NCBI RefSeq assembly: GCF_018502385.1
Contig: NZ_CP075523.1
Coordinates: 1,736,001-1,800,000, forward strand
Source of the DNA: Synechococcus sp. LA31
GTDB taxonomy: Bacteria > Cyanobacteriota > Cyanobacteriia > PCC-6307 > Cyanobiaceae
Direction of reading: 5' to 3'
Length of the DNA stretch: 64,000 nucleotides
Made by a program: the position numbers and the translations under genes. Of this stretch, positions 52,636-60,793 are shown in pieces. The first letter of the stretch is position 1. Every line of letters begins with the position of its first letter. The notes beneath the pieces were generated by a model. That model was not told the DNA's origin and made no database searches. It was given only the letters and a program-made list of their open reading frames with translations.

Positions 52636-52651
52636 CCTCATACGCATAGGG
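52636..52651. promoter_or_regulatory. CCTCATACGCATAGGG motif
   Basis: This copy of the element-specific motif lies in the gap upstream of the lipoprotein gene. A third, slightly changed copy lies 44 bp further on. Confidence 0.45.
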
Positions 52652-52679
52652 AGTGCAATGGGGTGATCGGCCCCTGCAG

Positions 52680-52696
52680 CCCCATACGCACAAGGG
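52680..52696. promoter_or_regulatory. CCCCATACGCACAAGGG motif variant
   Basis: One base in the 8-mer core differs (ATACGCAC). It is paired with the exact copy at 52640 in the same intergenic gap. Confidence 0.4.
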
Positions 52697-52718
52697 TGGT
52701 AGAGGGCCGGCCCCCGCC

Positions 52719-53705
52719 TCACACCAACAACCGGAACCCGCCGCGCTCTCCCCTCTCAATCCCCTTCATCCGCGCTTGCTCCTCCAACCAACGATCCATC
52801 GCTCCGCACATCTCCTCCAAATCTCTCCCACCTCCCCACACCTCACTCCCGTCCTCAGCGCGACCACCCACATCCCTCAAATATCCGCCCCACTTCGCCT
52901 CCTCACCCTTCCGCAAACCCTTAAACAGCACATTCGGTTGCCGACGACGCTCTGCCCTGATCTGCATCTCACGCTCCGCTACGCCCGGTGCCATCCCGCT
53001 TCGCCGCGCCCTCGTAAACAACGCCGCCAACCGCTCATTCAATTCCTTCCATCCGCCCCGATAAACGCTCGGCTCATTCCGCTCGATCCACTTCTTGCAC
53101 TCACGCAACAACGCAATATCCCCCGCACTAAACCCACCAAACACAATCGCCCCAGGCTCATTCCCCAGCTCCCGCGCATAAGCCGCCAGCAGCTCCTGAT
53201 ACACCCCGCTCACCGCCTCATCCAACGCTGCCTCGTCGAGCTCCAGGCCCTTCTCCATCGCAGCCTCCAACGCCTGTCCCCGCGCTAGCTCCATCAAGCT
53301 GCTCAGCTGTGCAATCTCAGCAGCACCCCGGCCCCTCCTCGCTCGCCGCACCCGTTGCTCCACCTTCCGCAGCACTGATTCACCAAACCGCCCACACAAC
53401 AAACACAACCGCCCCAGCTCGCCCTCCAAGGCCTCCCAATGGGCATCCATCCATGGCTCCAGTAACCCCAGCAACTCCCCCTCGCTCGTGGCCCACACGC
53501 TGAAAGAGCTATCCGCCAGCAATGCCACCGCTTGCTCCTCGCTCAACACCTCAAAGCCGGCCCTGAGGCTCTCCACATTCGCCGCCACCGTCGCCGCCGT
53601 ATGAGCTCGGCTGCCAGTGCCCTGCCCCAGCGCCTCCAGGATCTGCTGCTTCTCTGATGCGGTGGCCTGCCTCAAGGCCTTGATCACTGCGGTCGCGTCG
53701 CTCAT
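52719..53705 (-). CDS. Unknown helical element protein
   Basis: The 328-residue, mostly helical and charged protein starts MSDATAVIKALRQATASEKQ; the middle has VEQRVRRARRGRGAAEIAQL and the end GIERGERGGFRLLV. I recognise no domain. Base composition is odd: its coding strand is extremely G-over-C rich (bases 52741-52800 have about 6 G and 31 C on the plus strand). The start overlaps the upstream stop (ATGA). It could be a replication or structural helper, but nothing in the sequence decides this. Confidence 0.6.
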   Translation of the reverse strand: MSDATAVIKALRQATASEKQQILEALGQGTGSRAHTAATVAANVESLRAGFEVLSEEQAVALLADSSFSVWATSEGELLGLLEPWMDAHWEALEGELGRLCLLCGRFGESVLRKVEQRVRRARRGRGAAEIAQLSSLMELARGQALEAAMEKGLELDEAALDEAVSGVYQELLAAYARELGNEPGAIVFGGFSAGDIALLRECKKWIERNEPSVYRGGWKELNERLAALFTRARRSGMAPGVAEREMQIRAERRRQPNVLFKGLRKGEEAKWGGYLRDVGGRAEDGSEVWGGGRDLEEMCGAMDRWLEEQARMKGIERGERGGFRLLV

Positions 53706-54064
53706 TGGTTCAGTAACTGCAAACGGGAAATCAGCCGGATCGTTGAGCTCAATCGCTCTGGCCCCAGCCCGCGGCCAACACCGTGATCCAACCCACGCTC
53801 CACACGGCTGCGATAGCCCCCTTCCTGCCCCTCAGGCGGCTCAATGCTGGGGATCTGGTACTTGCACCCCAGCTCAATCACCAACGCGTCTGAGGGCATC
53901 TCAGGGGGCAGCTGGCAACCGCACTCCAGATGGCCGCATCGCGCCACCCTGAACACCGCGATCGGGCTGCTCGCATGCACCCGGGCCTCGAGCCTGTTCA
54001 CCTCCTCCACCAAGGCCTGGAGCCTGGCCTTAGGGGGCATCAGCAATCGGGTGGCGGCGCCCAT
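53702..54064 (-). CDS. Hypothetical element protein with Cys cluster
   Basis: This 120-residue protein has a short coiled-coil-like start (RLQALVEEVNRLEARVHA), a cysteine cluster (RCGHLECGCQLP) and a C-terminal basic helix. Start and stop codons overlap both neighbours. No family was recognised. Confidence 0.5.
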   Translation of the reverse strand: MGAATRLLMPPKARLQALVEEVNRLEARVHASSPIAVFRVARCGHLECGCQLPPEMPSDALVIELGCKYQIPSIEPPEGQEGGYRSRVERGLDHGVGRGLGPERLSSTIRLISRLQLLNQ

Positions 54065-54696
54065 CAGAAGGCCTCCAGATCGGGGTGATCCTGTCCAACA
54101 GGGCCGGATCTCTGTCCAATCCGGTCCATTTGGCCACAATCTGCGGCCGCGGCAATCTGGACATCCTGATCAGCACTGGCTTGTTCAGCTCCTTGCGTAC
54201 CTGTTGGTATTGCCGGTACGCAGGAATCTGGACCCTCCTCGAGCTCCAGATCCAGCACCTCAGCCTCTTGCCCATGAGGGAGCAGGCCTTGGTTGCGCGC
54301 CGCATCCTGCAGCTCCTCCAGCCGGGTCTCCAGATCAGCCAGCACCTGCTGCTGCTCCTCCCGGGCCACAAGGTTGGCGTGGGCCTCGAGCACCGTCCGG
54401 CAGGCCCCCAGGGCCACGGTCTCGGTCGGGCTGTGGATCAGCTGCTTGAGCCGGCGCGTGGCCAGCGGCAGCATCGACTTGATCTGGCCCTGGCCATCGC
54501 CTGAGGAATCCCTCAGCACGATGCTCACCTGCTCATCCCAGGCCGGCAGCTTTCGCCACCGCCAGAGCGTGGCCTGGTTAATGCCGAGGCGTTCCTGGAT
54601 CTCGGTCTTGGTGAAGCCGTCCAGCGTCATCTGCAGCGCGTTGGCTTGGCGCGGCGTGAGCGGCTTGATCGACATGGCCGGCTGCGGAGCCCTCAT
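54064..54696 (-). CDS. HTH protein, small-terminase-like
   Basis: The 210-residue protein has an N-terminal helix-turn-helix (TPRQANALQMTLDGFTKTEI then LGINQATLWRWRKLPAWDE) followed by helices and a long acidic tail. This layout is common in phage small terminase subunits and in phBC6A51-type HTH proteins. With a terminase large subunit in the same element, a DNA-recognition packaging role is likely but unproven. It is downstream of the repeat-rich gap at 54.7-54.99 kb, which must contain its promoter. Confidence 0.65.
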   Translation of the reverse strand: MRAPQPAMSIKPLTPRQANALQMTLDGFTKTEIQERLGINQATLWRWRKLPAWDEQVSIVLRDSSGDGQGQIKSMLPLATRRLKQLIHSPTETVALGACRTVLEAHANLVAREEQQQVLADLETRLEELQDAARNQGLLPHGQEAEVLDLELEEGPDSCVPAIPTGTQGAEQASADQDVQIAAAADCGQMDRIGQRSGPVGQDHPDLEAF

Positions 54697-54830
54697 GCAA
54701 CCTTTTGCAAGCGATTCTCATTTGCAGTAAGGCTATCTGTGTTTGCGGCGGGCGTGCCACCGGATGTGTTGGGAACGGTTGCGAGGGGCGGGGTTTTGCC
54801 CCATCACAGGGAAGGTTCACGCGGATACAC

Positions 54831-54981
54831 GTTGTCCCATTTCCCATTAAGAGAGAGAGATGGGTTTTGGGACAAGATCGGGCCCGTTTCCAGAGGGGCC
54901 GCATTGCGCGCAACTGTTGTCCCATTTCCCATAGCGAGCTTGAGTTTTTTTCCATAGCCGAGCTGGGGACTTTTCCATAGC
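54831..54981. repeat. Repeat cluster downstream of the primase gene (candidate origin/operator)
   Basis: GTTGTCCCATTTCCCAT occurs twice (54831-54847, 54916-54932). A near-inverted arm ATGGGTTTTGGGACAA lies at 54860-54875. TTTCCATAGC follows at 54949-54958 and 54972-54981. Such direct and inverted repeats next to a primase-helicase gene resemble an iteron-type origin or an operator of a phage repressor. It lies in a 290-bp non-coding gap. Confidence 0.5.
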
Positions 54982-54986
54982 GGCGT

Positions 54987-57899
54987 TCAGAAGGGGCAGA
55001 GCACGGACTCGAGGAAGGCGGCCCAGGAGAGATCGCCGGCCTGGCGATGAGCGGTGTTGCGCCCTACGCCAGCGAGCTCAGCGACGCGGCGGGTGGTGAT
55101 GGCATCGGGATCGAAACCTTGGGCGTGGAGTTGCTGAATGGCGGAGATGACGCGTTCGCGTGTGCGGTCTTTCTTGGGTGCTGCGGCCTTGGTGAAGTGA
55201 GAGGAGGGGAGTTGGCGGAATGAGGAACCGCCGCCTTTGAGACGCAGGCCGGAGAGATCAACGGAAGTAATCAGGAACAGGAGGAGCATTTCGCCATGGC
55301 GGCGAATGGGGCGAAGGCGATGGAGGCCTTGGATGATTTGCTCCCCCATGCGCCCTGCGTACCAATCGCGGAAGGCGGTGGAGTTGAGAGTGGCGTGCGG
55401 GTTGCGATGTGAAACCTGAAATTGCGCGAGTGAGGCGGTGAGGTTGGGGGATGGGGCGCCAACCATGGCGAGGGCCTGATCACGCTCATAGGCATTGCTG
55501 CCTTGGTTATCGACAAACCAGACACCATGGCCAGCTTCACGGGAGCGGAAGTGCGATTTCTCGAGCACGCCCATGTGGGCATCGGGGTTATCGAGGGTGG
55601 TGGCGGTGAACTGTTGAAGGGCGGGGAGGAGCGCTTCAAGGCGGCGCTGTTTATCGGCACCGCGATTGCGACCCATGGGGCCAAGGTCTGGGATCTGGAT
55701 GATTTGGAGGGTGGCGAGCCCCAGAGATGAGGGTGTGTTGATGGCGAGGGGATTGTGGTGTTCAGCGCCGGGGGCGTCGGATTTGAAGCGGCGGCCGAGA
55801 TGGAGCGCGCGATTGATGTCTGAGGTAGCGGCCGTGCCATCCAGCACAAGGGAACCAGCAGCGCAGAGGGCAGCTTTGGCGAGGCCGAGGGAAGTGGAGA
55901 GGATGGTGATGTTGCCGTTGTCTTGCGCGCTGTAGAAGGCGCGGCTGTGCAGCACGGCTTCAAGGTTTTGCGGTTGCAGCGCAGCGATCAGATCAGGAAG
56001 GAGCAGAGGTGAATCGGTCTGGTGCTGCTGCTCGGCATCAGGGGTGATGCCATAAATGCCGGCATCCATGGGGGCGGCCATACCGATCTGCTCGAGGGAT
56101 GGAGCAGGCGGGAGTGCAGCGAGCAACTGCTGTGGCGTGAGGCCAAATTGCGCCTCAATGGGGTTGAGGGTGGTGGGGAGAGTGGCGAGGGAATCAAAGA
56201 GAGCAGTGAGCTGCTGGCCGGCGGGTGTGGCCATGAGCTCGGGGGCGGTGGTGCGGAGGTAGGTGCCCCAAGCCGGGAAGCGATCTAAAGGGATCTGCCT
56301 CATGCGTATGGCGGCACTCTCGAGTTGAGGGGCCTCATCAAAGATCAGGTAAGTGCCGGGCCAATCGCGTTTGCCGAGCCACTCCTGCAGGGCCGGGAGG
56401 GATTCAACCGAGCAACGGATCAGGCGGTGCTCACCAGATTTGAGCCCGAGGATGAACTCGTGCAGATCTTGGCGATACCTACACCCCATGCGTATTGGGC
56501 AGCTCTTGCTGCAGAAGTGCGCGATGGCCTCATTGCTGCCGCCCTGATCACGCAGGCGTTGCAAGTTGCCGCTGTATTGGCAGCTGGGCGGTTCCACCAC
56601 GGCCTTGTCCGGATCGGAGCGCTTGCGCCGGCGGAGCCGCTGATGACCGTCGATGTTTTCCACCACGAGGCCGTTGTGCCTGGAGGGTGGTGCAGCCCAG
56701 CGATGCAGCGCCGGGATGGATGGTGAGCGATAGGTGCTGCTCACATAGATCACGCGATCAATGCCTTGGATCTCGAGCAGGCGCGGGCCGATCTGCGGCA
56801 CTAGATGCGATTTACCGGTGCCGGGGGTGTTGGTGAGGTGATCCAGGGCCGCCGGGCTGGCGATGCCGCGCTCCTGAGCCCATTGGCGCGCGCTGTAGAT
56901 CCGGCCGGCCAGGTGATCAGCCAGCAGATCAGCAGCATCACGATCGCCGGTGAGCGCTTGTGAAGAGGCCAGCTGATAGCTGGGGTTGATGGGCCCGCGT
57001 TCAATGTCTTCCGCCCCGGCCAGGAGGGCATGGAGCTCCGTTGGGCCATGGGCCACCAACAGATCATCAGAGCCCTTTTCCGGGCCCTGGCGATGAGCGA
57101 TCGCGACGTTGGAGGCCCCAGCCGCAAACAGATGCTCCACCAGCAAACGGGTAGCGCCATCACGGCGTTGGCGGCCGGCGGTGGTGCTCTCGTAATCAAG
57201 GCTGATCACAAACCTGCGGCCCGGGGCAAAAGCCTGTAGATCGGGATGGAGGTGGCGCTGCTTGGGGGGTGGCGGGGTTCCGCCGGCCTGGCGGTGGAAG
57301 CCGTAGCCATTGCCAACGCGTGGCTCTGGATCGGCCGGATCAATCGGCGGGGTGCCAGCAAACAGGCCCGGGAGGGCTAGGGCAGGGATTCCTGCAGTGA
57401 GCCAGGCGCCGGCCTTCTTGGCGCCCTCATCCAGCACGATCGTGATGCTGGGGTCGGCCTTGATCCGGGCCCAGAACTCTGGATCCGGCATCTGCAGCAC
57501 CACGATGCGCTCGGGCACACCAAGGGGGTGCTCGTATTTGCGGATGCGGCCGCGTTCACCATCACGCGGGTGATCGGGTTTGAAATGGCCCCAGCCGGCA
57601 GCCGTATGGCAGCCATTGAGTGGATCAATGCCCTCGCACCACCAGCCACCGAGCATCAGCTGCTCACGGCTGTGGATCAGCTTGCGGATTTCACCGGTGA
57701 CGTATTGCTGAGCGTGGCCACCGGCGCGCTCGAGGCGATCACCAAGCAGCTGCTCCAGGACGGAATCACCGGAGAGGCTGGCGACGTTGAGCTGAACGAT
57801 GGCCGGATCAACGCCGGAATCCTGCTCCCATTCATGGCGATGGGCCGGCAGCAGATCTTCCTGATCAAACCCGATCGGCAGGTGCGGAGAGCGGTGCAC
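54987..57899 (-). CDS. DUF3854-type primase fused to helicase-like ATPase
   Basis: The 970-residue protein has an N-terminal DUF3854/TOPRIM-like primase part (CEGIDPLNGC about 88; IVLDEGAKKAGAWLTAGIPA about 155-172). A P-loop ATPase follows (TPGTGKS about 358-364; Walker B LIFDEAP about 540). The C-terminus carries a small HTH-like unit (RRVAELAGVGRNTAHRQ). A cysteine set (HFCSKSCPIRMGC) may bind zinc. The GTG start has a GGAGG site upstream. It is the likely replication protein of the element. The 3' half (55.0-56.3 kb) has strong strand composition bias. Confidence 0.8.
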   Translation of the reverse strand: MHRSPHLPIGFDQEDLLPAHRHEWEQDSGVDPAIVQLNVASLSGDSVLEQLLGDRLERAGGHAQQYVTGEIRKLIHSREQLMLGGWWCEGIDPLNGCHTAAGWGHFKPDHPRDGERGRIRKYEHPLGVPERIVVLQMPDPEFWARIKADPSITIVLDEGAKKAGAWLTAGIPALALPGLFAGTPPIDPADPEPRVGNGYGFHRQAGGTPPPPKQRHLHPDLQAFAPGRRFVISLDYESTTAGRQRRDGATRLLVEHLFAAGASNVAIAHRQGPEKGSDDLLVAHGPTELHALLAGAEDIERGPINPSYQLASSQALTGDRDAADLLADHLAGRIYSARQWAQERGIASPAALDHLTNTPGTGKSHLVPQIGPRLLEIQGIDRVIYVSSTYRSPSIPALHRWAAPPSRHNGLVVENIDGHQRLRRRKRSDPDKAVVEPPSCQYSGNLQRLRDQGGSNEAIAHFCSKSCPIRMGCRYRQDLHEFILGLKSGEHRLIRCSVESLPALQEWLGKRDWPGTYLIFDEAPQLESAAIRMRQIPLDRFPAWGTYLRTTAPELMATPAGQQLTALFDSLATLPTTLNPIEAQFGLTPQQLLAALPPAPSLEQIGMAAPMDAGIYGITPDAEQQHQTDSPLLLPDLIAALQPQNLEAVLHSRAFYSAQDNGNITILSTSLGLAKAALCAAGSLVLDGTAATSDINRALHLGRRFKSDAPGAEHHNPLAINTPSSLGLATLQIIQIPDLGPMGRNRGADKQRRLEALLPALQQFTATTLDNPDAHMGVLEKSHFRSREAGHGVWFVDNQGSNAYERDQALAMVGAPSPNLTASLAQFQVSHRNPHATLNSTAFRDWYAGRMGEQIIQGLHRLRPIRRHGEMLLLFLITSVDLSGLRLKGGGSSFRQLPSSHFTKAAAPKKDRTRERVISAIQQLHAQGFDPDAITTRRVAELAGVGRNTAHRQAGDLSWAAFLESVLCPF

Positions 57900-57943
57900 A
57901 GATCACCCTCCATCGCAGTGGAGGGCAGGGGCCTCCTCGGCCA

Positions 57944-58201
57944 TCAGCGGCGGCCCCCTTTGCGTGCAGGCCGGCGGCGCGGTTCACCAGGGCGGATCGG
58001 CAGCGGCCGGATCACGTCATCAGGGCCGCAGTTGCCGGGTTTGTGATGGCAGAGCGCAGCAATGGCACGCGCAGAGCTCAGGGCTTCACGGCTGGCGGTG
58101 AGCGCCGCATCGGCATGGCCGTTGCAACAGGTGCCCCAGAGCAGCTGGCGCACTTCCTCGAGGTTGCGGCGGATCTGTTCGCGGTAGGCGATGCCATCCA
58201 T
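57944..58201 (-). CDS. Small hypothetical protein
   Basis: This 85-residue protein starts MDGIAYREQIRRNLEEVRQL and ends in a basic tail (GEPRRRPARKGGRR). It lies 44 bp upstream of the primase gene. The start overlaps the upstream stop (TGATG). Confidence 0.5.
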   Translation of the reverse strand: MDGIAYREQIRRNLEEVRQLLWGTCCNGHADAALTASREALSSARAIAALCHHKPGNCGPDDVIRPLPIRPGEPRRRPARKGGRR

Positions 58202-58395
58202 CAGAACCACCACCCTGCGCTGCTGGATGCGGTGTCATCTGCCAGCACAAGCAGCTGATCCACGCGGGTGCTGATCTTGCGGGTGAAGGTTGGCCAGTGT
58301 TCATCCACCAGGGCGCCGGCATTGGCGAGGTGAGTCGCGGGTGATGGTCTGGAGCTGGGGTTGCCGCTGGACTGGCGGCCTCGGGTAGGGTTCAC
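58201..58395 (-). CDS. Small hypothetical protein
   Basis: This 64-residue frame starts at GTG (NPTRGRQSSGNPSSRPSPAT) and has a C-terminal helix. It is coupled to the downstream gene by a TGATG overlap. No function was recognised. Confidence 0.4.
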   Translation of the reverse strand: MNPTRGRQSSGNPSSRPSPATHLANAGALVDEHWPTFTRKISTRVDQLLVLADDTASSSAGWWF

Positions 58396-58457
58396 AGTGT
58401 CAAAGCGAATTAGCCATGAGGGCTGTGGAGGTGGTGCTCCGCAGCTCTTTTTTGTAT

Positions 58458-58682
58458 TCAGCCGAAGTTGATCACATCCATCGGCGGATCCATCTCCGGC
58501 GCACCGGCGCGAATCAGATCACGCACGACGCGACTGGTATCCATCCCTGTAGACATCGACCGGGCCTGAATTGCCGCATACATCGGCTTAGGCAGACGGA
58601 AGGTGAAGGTCTGAGATAGGGGCTGGAGAAAGTCGGGATGAACATCGCCGATGGCACCCTGTTGATTGATTGGGCCCGGCAT
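58458..58682 (-). CDS. CopG/RHH-like small regulator
   Basis: The 74-residue protein contains FTFRLPKPMYAAIQARSMST and then DTSRVVRDLIRAG, a good fit to a ribbon-helix-helix DNA-binding fold. It sits just upstream of the small genes leading into the primase gene, so it may control replication. Confidence 0.6.
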   Translation of the reverse strand: MPGPINQQGAIGDVHPDFLQPLSQTFTFRLPKPMYAAIQARSMSTGMDTSRVVRDLIRAGAPEMDPPMDVINFG

Positions 58683-58750
58683 TGAAGTGCATGTGTAGGG
58701 CGAACGCTTACAGGCTAGCGATAGTGCTCAGATCCCTTGCAAATACTGGA

Positions 58751-58770
58751 AAGGGGCCGTGTGGCCCCTT
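58751..58770 (-). terminator. Hairpin after the gene at 58788
   Basis: A perfect AAGGGGCC/GGCCCCTT stem lies 18 bp downstream of the stop at 58788, with only a weak T-tract on the minus strand. It may separate the 58.8-60.96 kb gene train from the RHH-primase train. Confidence 0.5.
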
Positions 58771-58787
58771 GCAGTGACTCCCTCAAA

Positions 58788-59159
58788 TCACACCCGTTTG
58801 AGCTCTGGGTATCCATTCAGTTGATCGAAGAACAGGCGGCCCAGATCAACGGAATCATCCAGCCCGGGCCAATAGAGCACCTCAGCGATCAGGTAGCTGG
58901 TGGATGGATCAAACCATTGCACCTTGGCGATTGCTTCACAGCATTCACAGCTGCAAACGGCCATGGCCAGATCGTGATCTTGATCGCCTCCAGGTATCCA
59001 GAGACTGATCACAGCTTGCGGGCCGGGGCTGTTGTGCGGATAGGAGCGGAAGGCCCAGCTGGGGCCATCAGGGAGCTCACCTTGCGGTGGATCCACCTTT
59101 GGCCAGCCGCGCTGCACCAGCTGCACGGCCAGATCGCTCACGGTGGGGGCATTAGCCAT
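58788..59159 (-). CDS. Hypothetical element protein (paralogue A)
   Basis: This 123-residue protein has VQLVQRGWPKVDPP near the start, a CSCECCEA cysteine group and YWPGLDD late in the sequence. GWP...PP and WPGL recur in the same order in the gene at 59333-59725, so the two are probably diverged paralogues. No domain was recognised. Confidence 0.5.
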   Translation of the reverse strand: MANAPTVSDLAVQLVQRGWPKVDPPQGELPDGPSWAFRSYPHNSPGPQAVISLWIPGGDQDHDLAMAVCSCECCEAIAKVQWFDPSTSYLIAEVLYWPGLDDSVDLGRLFFDQLNGYPELKRV

Positions 59160-59340
59160 GGCGCATGCCCTCCAGCGCTGCCACCAGCTGATGCCGGTGG
59201 GCGTATTTGAGGGCGCGCCCGTTAATGCTGCGCAGGCCTTTTGCTGTTGCTTGGCGCCGCAGTTGCTCCACCGTGAGTGGCCGGGGTGGATGCACGAACA
59301 GCAGCAGGGCCAGCAGCAGGCCTGGGGAGAGATCAGCCAT
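59152..59340 (-). CDS. Small hypothetical protein
   Basis: This 62-residue protein begins with a hydrophobic run (LSPGLLLALLLFVHPPRPL) and continues with a basic helix (GLRSINGRALKYAHRHQLVA). It overlaps both neighbours by 8 bp. Confidence 0.45.
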   Translation of the reverse strand: MADLSPGLLLALLLFVHPPRPLTVEQLRRQATAKGLRSINGRALKYAHRHQLVAALEGMRHG

Positions 59341-59725
59341 GGGCTTCCTCCCGCAGCTGCTGCACCTCCCACTGGATGTAGATCAGGCGGGCCTGATCCA
59401 GGGCGGCCTCCAGCCCGGGCCACACCGGAATCTCACCGGCGGTGCCATCACCCATATGCACCTGGCCGTCGTGCACCTCGATGTTGGTGGAACCGAGCTC
59501 ACCGCTCGGGCCCACCTCCACAAACAGGAAGTAAGCCGTTGGTGGTGCGATCACCAGGATGCTCTCGCGCCCCTCGAGATCGGGTGCGTAGTCGGGATCT
59601 TCCAGCGGCTCTGCCGCTGGGCTGCTCTTGGCGAAGGTGAACCAGCAGGGCGGTTCCACCTGGGCGTAATCGCGTGGCCAGCCTTTGGCCACCAGCTCGC
59701 TGATCACGTTGGAGAGTTCACTCAT
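59333..59725 (-). CDS. Hypothetical element protein (paralogue B)
   Basis: This 130-residue protein has ISELVAKGWPRDYAQVEPP near the start and VWPGLEAALDQARL late, matching the order of motifs in the gene at 58788-59159. The middle is beta-rich (ESILVIAPPTAYFLFVEVG). It overlaps both neighbours by about 8 bp. Confidence 0.5.
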   Translation of the reverse strand: MSELSNVISELVAKGWPRDYAQVEPPCWFTFAKSSPAAEPLEDPDYAPDLEGRESILVIAPPTAYFLFVEVGPSGELGSTNIEVHDGQVHMGDGTAGEIPVWPGLEAALDQARLIYIQWEVQQLREEAHG

Positions 59726-60167
59726 GGCGGCCTCCAGCGATTGGCTCGAGATCGGCCCAGGTGTTCAACCCGCCGGTCTCCATCTCAAGCACCATCCGCC
59801 GCATGAGGGCCATGTAGCGGCACACGGCGCGATCAAATACCGGCAGCGCCTGATCCAGTGATTCCACGAGATGGAATCGCTGCAGCTCCTGCTCCAGGGG
59901 GATCTCCTGGAACATGGGGCCGCCGGCCGGGCCGGATTGCTGCCAGGGGTCGATCAGGCTGCCGCTCCAGGCCTCCCACACCCAGCAGGCAACAGCGCTG
60001 CCGCCGAGGGTGACGCCGAAGCCCAAGCCGATAAAGCCCTGGTGCTCGGGGTTGCTCAGGGTCGGGCAAACCTCGAGCTCAACCCTTGCTGTGGTGTCGT
60101 GCCATTCCACGGCCCAGCCACATTGGCGAGCATCGGCCGCAATGGCCTCAAGACGTGGATCAGCCAT
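59718..60167 (-). CDS. Hypothetical element protein
   Basis: This 149-residue protein starts MADPRLEAIAADARQCGWAV. It has a beta-rich middle (FIGLGFGVTLGGSAVACWVW) and a helical end. No domain was recognised. It overlaps the J-domain gene by 8 bp. Confidence 0.5.
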   Translation of the reverse strand: MADPRLEAIAADARQCGWAVEWHDTTARVELEVCPTLSNPEHQGFIGLGFGVTLGGSAVACWVWEAWSGSLIDPWQQSGPAGGPMFQEIPLEQELQRFHLVESLDQALPVFDRAVCRYMALMRRMVLEMETGGLNTWADLEPIAGGRHE

Positions 60168-60585
60168 CTGCCAGGCCTCCAGCGAGCACCATGCGTTGCG
60201 ATGCCGTGAGCTCTTTGGTGAGCGTGTAGGCCCACCCGGCGCGGCCGCAGAAGGCGATGGCGGCAGCGATGGTGTGGCAGGTGCCCACATACAGATCACC
60301 AGTGCCGAAGAGGTGCCCCTCCGGCGTGATCACCAGCGGGTGATCCTCATCAACCTGCTGATGCTTCCGTGCCGTGGCCGGGGTGGCCTGCTGCTGGGCC
60401 AGGGGCTGCAGGAGATCCCTTGCGGCATTGATCTGGGCCATGGCGGCATCACTGCCACCGGCATCAGGGTGAGCGGCTTTAGCGGCGGCGCGCCAGGCCT
60501 GTTGCAGATCCTCCTCAGTGAAGGCTTTGCGGGCCGGCAGGCCGAGCAGCTTGCGTGCTGCGGCGGTGGTGAGCTCAGCCATCAC
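60160..60585 (-). CDS. J-domain protein of the element
   Basis: The 141-residue protein has an N-terminal J-domain (KLLGLPARKAFTEEDLQQAW, HPD in AAHPDAGG at about 39-41, AQINAARDLL). The C-terminal half is unrelated to DnaJ. Phage J-domain proteins recruit host DnaK for replication or capsid assembly. The role here is inferred from the HPD motif. Confidence 0.75.
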   Translation of the reverse strand: MMAELTTAAARKLLGLPARKAFTEEDLQQAWRAAAKAAHPDAGGSDAAMAQINAARDLLQPLAQQQATPATARKHQQVDEDHPLVITPEGHLFGTGDLYVGTCHTIAAAIAFCGRAGWAYTLTKELTASQRMVLAGGLADG

Positions 60586-60793
60586 AGCCCTCTTCCTCGA
60601 GCACCTGATCCACAGCGGTGTGGATGTCGGCGCAGGTGATGGCGGTGGGGGCCAGCACGGCCATGGCCCCGATCACGCGATCACGCAGGAAGATGTCGGA
60701 ATCGGCGGTTTCAAACCGGCCGGCCACATGCACGAGATCGCGGGCCGCCTCTTTGAGGCTGGCCATGGCGGTGGTGATTTCGGTGGGGCCCAT
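60575..60793 (-). CDS. Small hypothetical protein
   Basis: This 72-residue helical protein starts MGPTEITTAMASLKEAARDL. The start overlaps the stop of the RHH gene upstream (TGATG). No function was recognised. Confidence 0.5.
   Translation of the reverse strand: MGPTEITTAMASLKEAARDLVHVAGRFETADSDIFLRDRVIGAMAVLAPTAITCADIHTAVDQVLEEEGCDG

Noticed and set aside
52653-53288. Plus-strand frame rich in Pro, Thr and Arg opposite the 328-residue gene
   Set aside because: Its composition comes from the extreme C-richness of this strand; the minus-strand gene is coupled to its neighbours by an ATGA overlap.
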